Assembly: GCF_009687845.1 (NCBI RefSeq)
Contig: NZ_BLAD01000042.1
Coordinates: forward strand, 103,087-167,086
From: Acrocarpospora corrugata
Lineage (GTDB): Bacteria; Actinomycetota; Actinomycetes; Streptosporangiales; Streptosporangiaceae
DNA length: 64,000 nucleotides
Reading direction: 5' to 3'
Shown piece by piece: positions 20,069 to 28,865 of this stretch. The notes under the pieces were generated by a model. It was given only the letters and a program-made list of their open reading frames with translations. It was not told the origin of the DNA and did not search any database. A program made the translations under genes and the position numbers. Position 1 is the stretch's first letter. Each line of letters starts with the position of its first letter.

Positions 20069-21307
20069 TCAGCCGGCCAGCGCCAGCAGGCCGAGGGCGA
20101 ACAGCAACGCGCCGACCGCAAGTAGCAGCGTGAACGTGCTGAACAGCGTGCTCAATCCCGCCCACAGCACGACGGAACCGGCGATGCACACCAGATCCAC
20201 GACCACCCGGGGCCGGGCCTTCGCCACCAGGCCGAAGCCCGCGTCCACCAGGACTCCTGTCCCGTACGCGACGAGCAGCAGCAACGACAGTTCGGGCACG
20301 TGCTCCCGCCCGGTCGCGGCCAGCAACCCCACCACCAGGCCGGTGCCCACCACCCAGCGGCGGCGGACGACCTCCCGGCGGCGCAGCCGCGCGTCGTCGG
20401 GCCCCGGCTTGCGCTCGGGGGTGAGGCCGGGCCGCCACTCGCGCGTCTCGGCCTCCCGGTGACCCGCCGACTCGACCGGCATCGGCTCGGCCGCCGGCTC
20501 GGGCGCGCCGGTGAGCACCCGCTGCCGGGCCGTCCCGGCGAGGCGGTTCAGCAACTGGGCGGCGGACGGGCGGGCGGACGGTTCCGCGCGCAGGCATTCG
20601 CGCAGCAGCGGCACCAGCCAGGTGGGCACATCGTCCAGGTCCGGGTCCCCGTGCACGACCCGGTAGGCCACGCCCGCCACCGGTCCGAGCCCGTACGGGT
20701 GCCGCCCGGAAGCCGCGAACGCCAGCGTGGCCGCCCAGGCGAAGACGTCGGCCGCAGGACCGGCCTCCCGGCCCTCCAGGACCTCGGGCGCCAGGTAGCC
20801 TGGCGTGCCGACGACCGCGCCCGAGGTGGTCACCGCGGCCGTGTCCAGCGCGTACGCGATGCCGAAGTCGATCACGTATGGTTCGCCGTCGGCGACGATC
20901 ACGTTGGCCGGTTTCAGGTCACGGTGCACGACCCCGGCCCGGTGCACGGCGACCAGAGCCTCGGCCAGGCCGTGCGCGAACCGGACCAGATCGTCGCCGT
21001 GCAGCGGCCCGTCGGCGACGACGGCGGAGAGCGCGCGGCCCTGCACATACCGGGTCACCAGGTACGGCTGGTCGCCGTCCAGCGAGGCGTCCAGGACCTC
21101 GGCGACGTGGTGGCCGTGGACCCGGCGCATGGTCTCCACCTCGCGGGCCAGCCGGGCCAGCGCGGAGGCGTCGGCGGCCACGTGCGGGTGCAGCACCTTC
21201 ACCGCGACCGTCCGGCCCTCGCCGTCCAGCGCCAGGTGGACCGCGCCGAAACCGCCTGAGCCAAGGGGGGAGAGCAACTTGTAGGGCCCCAGAAACTCCT
21301 CGCCCAT
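20069..21307 (-). CDS. Ser/Thr protein kinase with C-terminal membrane segments
   Basis: 412 aa. Hanks-type kinase domain at about 8-265: glycine loop GSGGFGAVHLA, Lys in VAVKVLHPH, HRDLKPANVI catalytic loop, IDFGIA (DFG), and GTPGYLAPE activation segment. A linker with many charged residues leads to about four hydrophobic segments (roughly 320-412) with no extracellular sensor domain. It is the third and shortest of three adjacent paralogous kinases; 62 bp separate it from the second. Targets unknown. Confidence 0.92.
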   Translation of the reverse strand: MGEEFLGPYKLLSPLGSGGFGAVHLALDGEGRTVAVKVLHPHVAADASALARLAREVETMRRVHGHHVAEVLDASLDGDQPYLVTRYVQGRALSAVVADGPLHGDDLVRFAHGLAEALVAVHRAGVVHRDLKPANVIVADGEPYVIDFGIAYALDTAAVTTSGAVVGTPGYLAPEVLEGREAGPAADVFAWAATLAFAASGRHPYGLGPVAGVAYRVVHGDPDLDDVPTWLVPLLRECLRAEPSARPSAAQLLNRLAGTARQRVLTGAPEPAAEPMPVESAGHREAETREWRPGLTPERKPGPDDARLRRREVVRRRWVVGTGLVVGLLAATGREHVPELSLLLLVAYGTGVLVDAGFGLVAKARPRVVVDLVCIAGSVVLWAGLSTLFSTFTLLLAVGALLFALGLLALAG

Positions 21308-21369
21308 GCACCCTCCCTCGCGACTCCACGATCTATCGTGCCCAATCAGGGCACGACCGCACCTATGGG

Positions 21370-23391
21370 TCAGTTCCAGAATGTGATGAAGCCAAGTCCG
21401 AGCTGGTTCATCAGGTCCTCGATCAGGCCGCCGACCAGGTTGACGACCGTGTCCTCGCCCTTCTGCCTCAGGTCGGCGACGATCGCCTCGATGGCCTCGG
21501 ACGGGGGCCGCCAGGGCGCCCAGGACGGAGCCGACGAGATCGCGGTCATCACCACGAAGAAGGCGAGCGTGCCGACCGCGATGGCGGCCACCATGCCCGC
21601 GCCGGGGCTGCGGATCAGCCCGCTGAGCGATTTGGCGACGGCCTTACGGGGGCCGCCGCCGCCCGGCAGGATGAACAGGCCGGCCACGAAGGCTCCGGCC
21701 GCGTATCCGGCGGCGGGGTCGGTGGGCAGGTTCGCGCCGTACACGAGCGCGCCCCAGACGCACATCCCGAACATGATCGAGAGCGGCACCTGGACCAGCG
21801 TGCCCAGGGCCGCCCTGATCAGCGCCCACGGGGTGCCGAGCACGGCCAGCATCGGCGTCTGCCGCCGGTCGGGGTGGTCGCCGAACAGGTAGTTGACGAC
21901 CCGCAGGCAGAGCGCGGCGGCGATGGCGAACAGGCTGATGATCACCGGCAGCAGGCAGGCCGCCGCGACCAGCACGACCAGCAGCAGCCCCGCCAGGAAC
22001 GGGTGCGCGGTCCGATACCTCGGCCCGGCCTCCGGCTGGTACGGCCTGGCCTGCGCGGGCGGCGGCGGCTGGTACCGAGGCGGCGCGCTCGGCTGCGCGT
22101 TGGCCGGCGCCGGATACCCGGCCACCCGCTGGTCGGCGTAGGGCGCCGGCTGGTACGGCGGCGGCACATACGGAGGCGGCGGCGCGGCCTTGCGCGCCTT
22201 CGGCACCTTGGGCGGCTTCTGCGGCCGCTGCGGCCGATCCGGTTTGACGTAGTTCACCGGAGTCAGCAGGTCGGCGTGGTTCTTGTCGACCGGCAGCCCC
22301 CGGGTGTGACCGGGCGCGTCGTCCAGAACCCGGGTGCCGTCATTAAGGATCTTGGTGCCATCGGTCAGCACCCGCGTCCCGTCGCTGCGGACCTTCGTGC
22401 CGTCGGCCAGCACCCGCGTGCCGTCGCTGAGGACCTTGGTGCCGTCGTTCAGCACCCGGGTGCCGTCCACGTGGATGCGGGTGCCGTCCGCGAGGACCTG
22501 CGTCCCGTCCTCCAGGACCCGCGTGCCGTCCTCCCCGGTCAGCACGTGGGTGGCGGCGGACTCCTTGAACACGGTGACCGACGGGTCCAGCGCCCGCGCC
22601 AGCCGCAGCAGCGCGCCCGCCGTCGGCCGGGTGGTCGCGTCGGTGGACAGGGCCAGCCGCAGCCAGCCGCGCAGCCAGGCGGGGGCCAGCTCGACCTTGG
22701 CCTTGCCCTCCAGGATGTTGTAACAGACCACCTCGAAGGTGCCGGACCCGAACGGCGGCTGCGCGGTGGCCGCGAAGAACACGGTCGCCGCCAGCGCGTG
22801 CACGTCGGCGGCCTGGGTGATCGCGCTGTCCCTGATGATCTCCGGGGCCAGGTAGCCGGGGGTGCCGACGAACATGCCGGTCTGGGTCAGCCGGGTGGCG
22901 TTGACCAGGTGCGCGATGCCGAAGTCGATGACCAGCGGCTCCACCCCGCCGGATCCCTCGACCATCATCACGTTCGCCGGTTTGAGGTCGCGGTGGATGA
23001 CGTCGGCGGCGTGCACGGCGACCAGCGCCTCGCACAGGCCGCGCGCCAGCCGGACCAGTTCCCGGCCGCTGAGCGGCCCGCCGTCCAGGACGCGCTGCTC
23101 CAGCGTTCGTCCGGGCGCGAACCTGGTCACGATGTACGGCGTGGCCCCCACCAGATCCGCGTCGAGCACTTCGGCGACCCGCGGGCTGCGCACCCGCCGC
23201 ATGGTCTCCACCTCGCGGGTGAGCCGGTCGCGCGCCTTCAGGTCGGACGCGACGTGCGGGTGCAGCACCTTGACGGCGACCTCGCGGTTGTCCCGGTCGA
23301 GTCCGAGGTGCACGACCCCCATGCCGCCTTCACCGAGCCGGCGAAGCAATCGGTACGGACCGATTCGCTCCGGAGCCTCAGTTGTGGCCAT
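21370..23391 (-). CDS. Ser/Thr protein kinase with ten-copy DGT heptad repeat
   Basis: 673 aa. Kinase domain at about 12-270 with GEGGMGVVHLG, VAVKVLHPH, HRDLKPANVM, IDFGIA and GTPGYLAPE, all intact. Residues 288-357 are ten perfect-length heptads of the form DGT(R/K/Q)V(L)x. A Pro/Lys- then Pro/Tyr/Ala-rich linker follows (about 375-470), then several hydrophobic segments with short loops. The start ATG directly abuts the stop of the upstream kinase (TAAATG), so translation is coupled. The repeat block is not part of any kinase family I know. Confidence 0.92.
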   Translation of the reverse strand: MATTEAPERIGPYRLLRRLGEGGMGVVHLGLDRDNREVAVKVLHPHVASDLKARDRLTREVETMRRVRSPRVAEVLDADLVGATPYIVTRFAPGRTLEQRVLDGGPLSGRELVRLARGLCEALVAVHAADVIHRDLKPANVMMVEGSGGVEPLVIDFGIAHLVNATRLTQTGMFVGTPGYLAPEIIRDSAITQAADVHALAATVFFAATAQPPFGSGTFEVVCYNILEGKAKVELAPAWLRGWLRLALSTDATTRPTAGALLRLARALDPSVTVFKESAATHVLTGEDGTRVLEDGTQVLADGTRIHVDGTRVLNDGTKVLSDGTRVLADGTKVRSDGTRVLTDGTKILNDGTRVLDDAPGHTRGLPVDKNHADLLTPVNYVKPDRPQRPQKPPKVPKARKAAPPPPYVPPPYQPAPYADQRVAGYPAPANAQPSAPPRYQPPPPAQARPYQPEAGPRYRTAHPFLAGLLLVVLVAAACLLPVIISLFAIAAALCLRVVNYLFGDHPDRRQTPMLAVLGTPWALIRAALGTLVQVPLSIMFGMCVWGALVYGANLPTDPAAGYAAGAFVAGLFILPGGGGPRKAVAKSLSGLIRSPGAGMVAAIAVGTLAFFVVMTAISSAPSWAPWRPPSEAIEAIVADLRQKGEDTVVNLVGGLIEDLMNQLGLGFITFWN
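22321..22530 (-). repeat. 21-bp tandem repeats encoding DGTRVLx heptads
   Basis: Ten in-frame 21-bp units within the second kinase gene. DGT is invariant. The following positions are R, K or Q, then V or I, then mostly L, then a variable polar or small residue. The unit-to-unit DNA differences are spread over the array, so it is not a fresh expansion. Confidence 0.95.
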
Positions 23392-25521
23392 TTATGACCC
23401 CCCAGGTCCCTTTTGCCGTAGAACGGTCAAGCGGTCAACCAGATCCAGAATGTCGAAGCCCCAGAACAGGCCGGCGGTGTCGTCCCCCCTAACCGACAAC
23501 AACGCGATTCCAGCCAACATCACCGCGAGCACCCCCGTGCCCCACGCCACGCCGACGGCCGCCGTCCTGGCCGGGAAGAGCGAGGCGAGCGTCCGCCGTA
23601 CCTGGCGGGTGGGGGCTTCCACGGCGGGTCCCGCGCAGATCGCCCACAGGGCGACGGCGATGCCCCAGGCGATGGTGGCGCTCTCGTCCATGCTGGTGAC
23701 CAGGACGGTCAGCAGCAGGGTGACGGGGACGCCGAGGATCAGGCCGTACAGGACGAGCCCGGCCGTGGCCGCGATCGACTTGAACAGCGGGCCGGGCAGG
23801 CTGATCACCCGGAACACGTCGGCCGCCGCGGCGCCGATCGGGCGGCGCGAGTTGAGCTGCGGCTGGGCGATGTCGGCGGCCCGGAACAGCACCACGGCGG
23901 GCAGCGCGATCAGCGCCACCAGCACCGGCGCGATCACGGCCGCCGCGGTCATCGCGACCAGCATGAGCACACTCGCCACCCCGTACGCCTTGGAGCGCTG
24001 CAGCATCGTGGCCCCCGGGCGCATGCCCGGGTTGTGCGGCGGCTGCGGCGGCGGCACCCTGACCGTCTGCTGGAACGGCGGCGGATGCGGCTGGTTGACG
24101 TGCGGGGTCTGCTCGTAGAAGTCGGGCGGCTGCTCGAAGAAGACCTGCTGCGGAGCCGGCCGGAGCTCCTCGGGACGCACCCGCCGGGTGGGGATGTCGC
24201 CATCCCGGCCGGGCTGCTGCTGCGGCGGAGGCGGCGGCTGATGCGGCTGATGCGGCTGATGCCAGGCGCTCGCGCCGGACGGCGGCCCCATCCGGGTAGG
24301 GATGTCCCCTTCGACGATCTTGGGGATGGTCGGCGGCTCGTACTTCGGCGGAGACGGAGGAGACGGAGGGGACGGCGGCTGCGACTGCTGCGTCTGCGGC
24401 TTGGCGCCCAGCCCGGCCCGGCGCAGATCCTCGCCGGTCACCCGCACCGTCGGGAACGGATCGCCACCCTGACCGGCGGGCGGCGGCGACGCCACCTGGC
24501 CGGTCTCCGGGGCGTCCCCGAGCAGCGACACGAACTCCGACCGCGACACGGCCGGAGTGATGTGCGGGTTCGGCCTGACCGGCGCGACCGGCTGGTTGAC
24601 CTGCTCGTGCGAGGCCGGGCGCGGCACCGGCGGCGGCCCGTCCAGCCCGAGGATCTTGATCGGCTTGCCGGTGGTCTGGTCCACGTTCGGAACCGTGGTC
24701 ACCTCGTCCGGCACCCGCTGCCGGTACGGATGCGGCAGCAGCCGGGAGACCTGGTCCCGCAGCTCACTCGCGGTCGGCCGGCGGGCCGGATCGCGCTGCA
24801 GCGCGGCCCGCAGCACCGGCTGGATCACCTGCGGCGCGCCCTCCACGTTCGCCTTGCCCGCGGTGATGTTGAAGAAGATCATCTCCAGCGTGCCCTTGCC
24901 GAACGGCGGCAGGCCGGTGGCGGCGTAGAGCAGCGTGCCCGCCCAGGCGTGCACGTCGACCTCGGGCCCGGCCTCCTGACCCTCGATGATCTCGGGGGCG
25001 AGGTAGCCGGGCGTGCCGATGAACATGCCGGTCTGGGTCAGCCGGGTGGCGTCGACGGCCTGCGCGATGCCGAAGTCGATCAGCACCGGCTCGCCGTCCA
25101 GCATCAGCACGTTGCCCGGTTTCAGGTCGCGGTGGATGACCCCGGCGGCGTGCACGGCGGCGAGCGCCTCGGCCACCCCCGCGGCCACCTTGAGCAGCGC
25201 CTCCACCGGCAACGCGCCGTCCTGCTTGACGATCTCGTCCAGCGGGCGCCCCGGCACGTATCTGGTCACGATGTACGGCCGCTGGCCGGTCACATCCGCG
25301 TCCACGACCTCGGCGATGTGCCGGTTGCGGACCCGGCGCATGGTCTCGACCTCGCGTGAGAGGCGACGGCGCGCGGTGTCGTCTCCGGCGACCTCCGGGC
25401 GCAGCACCTTGACGGCCACCTGCCTGCCATGAGCATCCAAGGCCAGGTGGACCACGCCCATACCACCCTCACCGAGCCGCCGCAGCAACCGGTAGGGGCC
25501 CAGTCGGTCGTCCTGATTCAT
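23392..25521 (-). CDS. Ser/Thr protein kinase with long proline-rich linker
   Basis: 709 aa. Kinase domain at about 8-265 (GEGGMGVVHLA, VAVKVLRPE, HRDLKPGNVL, IDFGIA, GTPGYLAPE). The linker, about 280-545, is rich in Pro and Gln. It contains Thr-containing short motifs such as EGDIPTRMG and DGDIPTRRV, possible autophosphorylation or FHA-docking sites. The last ~160 residues have about four hydrophobic segments. It is the first gene of the kinase run, 106 bp downstream of the YbaK-like gene, and its kinase domain is very close to that of the next gene. Confidence 0.92.
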   Translation of the reverse strand: MNQDDRLGPYRLLRRLGEGGMGVVHLALDAHGRQVAVKVLRPEVAGDDTARRRLSREVETMRRVRNRHIAEVVDADVTGQRPYIVTRYVPGRPLDEIVKQDGALPVEALLKVAAGVAEALAAVHAAGVIHRDLKPGNVLMLDGEPVLIDFGIAQAVDATRLTQTGMFIGTPGYLAPEIIEGQEAGPEVDVHAWAGTLLYAATGLPPFGKGTLEMIFFNITAGKANVEGAPQVIQPVLRAALQRDPARRPTASELRDQVSRLLPHPYRQRVPDEVTTVPNVDQTTGKPIKILGLDGPPPVPRPASHEQVNQPVAPVRPNPHITPAVSRSEFVSLLGDAPETGQVASPPPAGQGGDPFPTVRVTGEDLRRAGLGAKPQTQQSQPPSPPSPPSPPKYEPPTIPKIVEGDIPTRMGPPSGASAWHQPHQPHQPPPPPQQQPGRDGDIPTRRVRPEELRPAPQQVFFEQPPDFYEQTPHVNQPHPPPFQQTVRVPPPQPPHNPGMRPGATMLQRSKAYGVASVLMLVAMTAAAVIAPVLVALIALPAVVLFRAADIAQPQLNSRRPIGAAAADVFRVISLPGPLFKSIAATAGLVLYGLILGVPVTLLLTVLVTSMDESATIAWGIAVALWAICAGPAVEAPTRQVRRTLASLFPARTAAVGVAWGTGVLAVMLAGIALLSVRGDDTAGLFWGFDILDLVDRLTVLRQKGPGGS

Positions 25522-25627
25522 GCCTTAAGCACCATACCGACTAAAACACCGTCCATGAGTGAGCCATCGGGCCACATTCCTGCTAAGCACAACGTTAGGA
25601 GTGGCTCAACGGTTTCCCACCCTACGG

Positions 25628-26137
25628 TCACAATGTGAGCACCAGTGTCTCGCCACCCGTCGCCGCGACCAGGTCCGCGCCGGAAATGGCCAGCTTAGAG
25701 CGGCGAAGACCACTCCCGATCACTAAAAATGAACGGCTGGTCACGTTTTCATCAACGAGCACCGGCCAGCTCTCCGGCAGGCCCAGCGGGGTGATACCGC
25801 CGTATTCCATGCCGGTGAGGCTGACCGCCTCCGGCTGCGGGGCGAAGGAGACCTTCCGGACGTCCAGCCGTTTCCTGATCACGCCGTTCACGTCGGCGCG
25901 GTCGGTGGCCAGGACCATGACGGCCGCGTAGCGGGTCTCGCCGCCGCGTCTGCCGGCCACGATCACGCAGTTGGCGGAGTCTTCCAGGGCCACGCCGTAC
26001 CGGTCGCAGAAGGCGGCGGTGTCGGACAGGCCCGGGTCGATCTCGGCCACCCGCAGGCCGGGGACGAGCGCCTTGGCCACCGGATCGGCGAGCAGGTCGA
26101 GGTGGTCGGCGGCGGGCATCCAGTCGAGCTGCGTCAC
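25628..26137 (-). CDS. YbaK/prolyl-tRNA editing domain protein
   Basis: 169 aa from the GTG at 26137, which overlaps the amine oxidase stop as GTGA. Features of the YbaK/ProX editing family: SANCVIVAGRRGGETRYAAV, RKRLDVRKVSFA (conserved Lys), TGMEYGGITPLGLPESWPVL and GSGLRRSKLAISG. Family members deacylate mischarged tRNA(Pro) or related species. It is stand-alone, not fused to ProRS. A co-translation link to an amine oxidase and an aminopeptidase suggests amino-acid or D-amino-acid metabolism. Confidence 0.9.
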   Translation of the reverse strand: MTQLDWMPAADHLDLLADPVAKALVPGLRVAEIDPGLSDTAAFCDRYGVALEDSANCVIVAGRRGGETRYAAVMVLATDRADVNGVIRKRLDVRKVSFAPQPEAVSLTGMEYGGITPLGLPESWPVLVDENVTSRSFLVIGSGLRRSKLAISGADLVAATGGETLVLTL

Positions 26138-27675
26138 TCGGACTCCTCCTTCAGCACCCGCTGGTGCAGGCTGGCCACCACGTGGCGGGCGGATTCGAAG
26201 GCTCCAGCCTGCCAGGCGACCAGATGGGTGAGCCAGTCGCCGGCGAAGTAGACCCGCCCGGCGGGCTGCTTGAGCAGACCGGCCGAGGGCATGTAGGCCC
26301 AGGCGCCGTTGATGTGCGGGCGGTTGGACCAGGTCATCGAGATGCTGGAGAGCAGGTCCTTCCGGTATTTCGGGCCGTGCACGCGTTCGCCCTGGGCGAG
26401 CGCCTTCTCCAGGCGTTCCGGGTGTTTCAGACCGGCGTAGGCGTCGGCGTCTGCGGCGAAGTTGTAGTAGCCGACCACCAGGCCGCGGGGGCGGTGGAAC
26501 CCCTCGGACGGGTACCAGATCCGGCCGATGTCCAGGTCGGTCTCGGTGATGCCGCCGTAGATGCGGTCCTCCTGCTCCCACCAGCGGCGGCCGTACTCCA
26601 GGCCGAGCTTGCCCGCAGAGAACGCGGTGGCGGAGCGGAGCGCGGCCACGACGGGCGCTTCCAGGTTGCCGGGGACCAGGGCCATCAGGTGCGGCGGGAG
26701 GGTGGCGATGCAGTAGTCCGCCCTGAGCACGCCGCCGGAGTGGGCGACCTCGACGCCGTCCGGCAGGTTGGCGACCTTGGTGACCTTGGACGAGAGCCGG
26801 ATCCGGTCCCGGCCGACCACGTCGGCCAGCGCGGTCACGATCCGGTCCATGCCGCCGACCGGCTGGAACATGGGCATGGCCTGGTCGGCGGCGAGGTCGA
26901 AGGTGAGCGCGGGGCCCAGCTGGTAGCCGAGGAGTTCGCTCAGCGTGGGCGGCGGCGGCAGCGGCGCGCCGGCCTCCATGCCCGGATAGGTGGCGAAGCC
27001 GCGCCGCTCGGAGTCCTCGTAGGTGGTCTTCTCGCCGAGATCCCCGTACTGGCGGAGGAAGTCCAGCAGGAGTTGCCGGTCGGACTCCTGGACGTTCTCG
27101 TCGAGCGCGCCCTGGCTGGTGACCTTGGCGAGGAGTTCGGCGAGGTGGCCCTGCATGTCGGCGCGCGCCGTCCGGTAGCGGACGGGGGCCTTCATGCCGG
27201 AGGTGTAGACATACGCGGAGGCGTTGCTGTTGACGAACAGTTCGATGGGCACGCCGAGTTCGCGGCAGTAGTCGAGGGTGACCATCCACGAGGCGATCCG
27301 GGCAGGGCCCGCGTTGAAGTAGACCCCCTCCCCGAAGGCCACCGCCTGCTTGGCGCCGCTCAGCTCGGTGACCTGGTCGCCGCCGCGCAAGGTCAGATTG
27401 CGCCCGCCGATCCGATCCGCGGCCTCCAGGATCGTGCAGTCATATCCGGCTTTGCCTAATTCGTAGGCACAGGCCAGCCCCGCCACCCCCGCGCCCAGCA
27501 CGATCACCTTGGCGGCGGCCTTGCCGCGTAACGTGAAGTCCGACTGACGCGGCGCCTCGAAGTCCGAACGCTGCTCCCCCGGGGCCAGCCCGAGCACGTT
27601 CATGGCCGCGAACATGGTGCCCGCCCCGCCGGCGGCGCCCAGGCCGATCAGCAGCGCCCGGCGGGAGATCGTCAT
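26134..27675 (-). CDS. Flavin monoamine oxidase with Tat signal
   Basis: 513 aa from the ATG at 27675. The N-terminus MTISRRALLIGLGAAGGAG has the twin-arginine pattern followed by a hydrophobic stretch, so export through Tat as a folded flavoprotein is expected. The FAD-binding motif VIVLGAGVAGLACAYEL is followed by the conserved IGGRN and a C-terminal AGDWLTHLVAWQAGAFESA flavin motif. It likely oxidises an amine or L-amino acid to an imine and peroxide. ATG and the upstream stop overlap (ATGA). The substrate is not predictable. Confidence 0.92.
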   Translation of the reverse strand: MTISRRALLIGLGAAGGAGTMFAAMNVLGLAPGEQRSDFEAPRQSDFTLRGKAAAKVIVLGAGVAGLACAYELGKAGYDCTILEAADRIGGRNLTLRGGDQVTELSGAKQAVAFGEGVYFNAGPARIASWMVTLDYCRELGVPIELFVNSNASAYVYTSGMKAPVRYRTARADMQGHLAELLAKVTSQGALDENVQESDRQLLLDFLRQYGDLGEKTTYEDSERRGFATYPGMEAGAPLPPPPTLSELLGYQLGPALTFDLAADQAMPMFQPVGGMDRIVTALADVVGRDRIRLSSKVTKVANLPDGVEVAHSGGVLRADYCIATLPPHLMALVPGNLEAPVVAALRSATAFSAGKLGLEYGRRWWEQEDRIYGGITETDLDIGRIWYPSEGFHRPRGLVVGYYNFAADADAYAGLKHPERLEKALAQGERVHGPKYRKDLLSSISMTWSNRPHINGAWAYMPSAGLLKQPAGRVYFAGDWLTHLVAWQAGAFESARHVVASLHQRVLKEESE

Positions 27676-28514
27676 CCGTACACCCCACTCCCGCAGGCCA
27701 CCTGGCCCGCGATCATCGCGTAGATCCCGAACAGCGCCATGATCTCGTGGTAGTCGTCGGTACGGAACTCGGTGTGCCTCGGCCCGAGCAGCCGCGTGCC
27801 CGGCACGATCGCGCAGCCCGCCGCGATCGCCGTGGAGTTCCACTCCACCCCCAGCCGGTACGGCGGCTCCACCACATAAGGCGAAAAATCCGGCAGCCGG
27901 TTCAACGCCCGCCCGGCCGCCTCCCGGATCCGCGCCTGCGCCACCGCCGGCGGCAGCAACTCGGCGGCGAACCGGTCCACCCCCTTCTTCACGGCGACCG
28001 TCTCCACCTCGCCCAGCAGCTCGGCGGCCTCGGCACAGACCGCCTCATCCCCCGTGACCAGCATGACCGGCACCCCCAGCGCCCCCGCGAACCCAGCGAC
28101 CAGCCGCGTCTCCCCGCAGATCTCGCCGTTGAGGTAGACGTTGTGGATCTCCTTACCCATCCAGGTGTGGTTGAGCACCCCATCCGGCACACCGGCCCGC
28201 GCGTGATACCCCGCGAAGCAGGCGGCGGCGAACCCCGCGGTCAGCCCCTGGGCCATCCGATGCGGCTTCCCCGGCCCCCGAATCAGCGTGGCCCTCGGAT
28301 CGATCAGGTCGATCCGGAGATTCTTGGTGGAGCCGTGCGCGTCATTGACCAGCACGCTCCCCGCGCCCGCGTCGAACGCCCCCGCGACGACCGCGTTGGC
28401 GTCCCCGGTCATCAGCTCGCAGCCGCGCTCGTAGCCCCGGCCCCCCGCGTGCATCTCCTCCGGATCGGTCAGCCCGGTGACACCCTCCATGTCGACCGAC
28501 ACATAGACCTTCAT
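27672..28514 (-). CDS. M55-family D-aminopeptidase (DppA-like)
   Basis: 280 aa from the ATG at 28514. MKVYVSVDMEGVTGLTDPEE has the DxE metal motif of M55 peptidases. GSVLVNDAHGSTKNLRID (Asp/His ligands), GYHARAGVPDGVLNHTW and YLNGEICGETRL also match DppA. These zinc enzymes release D-amino acids such as D-Ala from peptides. Translation is coupled to the following amine oxidase. The product could feed it, but that is inference. Confidence 0.92.
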   Translation of the reverse strand: MKVYVSVDMEGVTGLTDPEEMHAGGRGYERGCELMTGDANAVVAGAFDAGAGSVLVNDAHGSTKNLRIDLIDPRATLIRGPGKPHRMAQGLTAGFAAACFAGYHARAGVPDGVLNHTWMGKEIHNVYLNGEICGETRLVAGFAGALGVPVMLVTGDEAVCAEAAELLGEVETVAVKKGVDRFAAELLPPAVAQARIREAAGRALNRLPDFSPYVVEPPYRLGVEWNSTAIAAGCAIVPGTRLLGPRHTEFRTDDYHEIMALFGIYAMIAGQVACGSGVYG

Positions 28515-28525
28515 ACGCCCCGCTT

Positions 28526-28720
28526 TCAGACGGCCTTGAGATCCCGTAGCCGGTCCAGTTCGCGGCGCAGCGCCACCACCTCCCGCCGCAACATCTGGAC
28601 CTCCCACAGGGTGTCCCTGATGTCCCGCAAGTGATCGGCCTTCGTGACATAACGCGCATCGATCCGGACCCGCACCGCCCGCCGAAGCCGCCTGGGAACC
28701 ACCCTCAAGACGAACCGCAT
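28526..28720 (-). CDS. Small coiled-coil protein
   Basis: 64 aa from the ATG at 28720 (the frame is open further 5'). Strongly basic N-terminus (RVVPRRLRRAVRVRID), then a helix with heptad-like hydrophobics (DTLWEVQMLRREVVALRREL). It ends 11 bp before the M55 peptidase start, so it is probably the first gene of that operon. I do not recognise a family; no strong ribosome site is visible. Confidence 0.5.
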   Translation of the reverse strand: MRFVLRVVPRRLRRAVRVRIDARYVTKADHLRDIRDTLWEVQMLRREVVALRRELDRLRDLKAV

Positions 28721-28821
28721 GAACGGCCACGATAGTGGCTTCCCGTGACGATTCCGCCGGGCTCTGATCACAATCGAGTGGCTTCCCAGCGTATGTCGCG
28801 AACTGGGTGACCTGCACAACG

Positions 28822-28859
28822 TGCGAACGGCCCGCCGCAGGTGCGGCGGGCCGTTCGCA
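28822..28859 (-). terminator. Terminator of glgP
   Basis: A perfect 17-bp stem, TGCGAACGGCCCGCCGC with GCGGCGGGCCGTTCGCA, with tetraloop AGGT, begins 6 bp past the glgP stop. There is no U-tract but the stem is very stable. It also isolates the M55 operon from glgP. Confidence 0.9.
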
Positions 28860-28865
28860 TGATCG

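Noticed and set aside
20878-23397. Long plus-strand frame across two kinase genes
   Set aside because: Same artefact: basic, repetitive translation, while the minus strand encodes intact kinase motifs.
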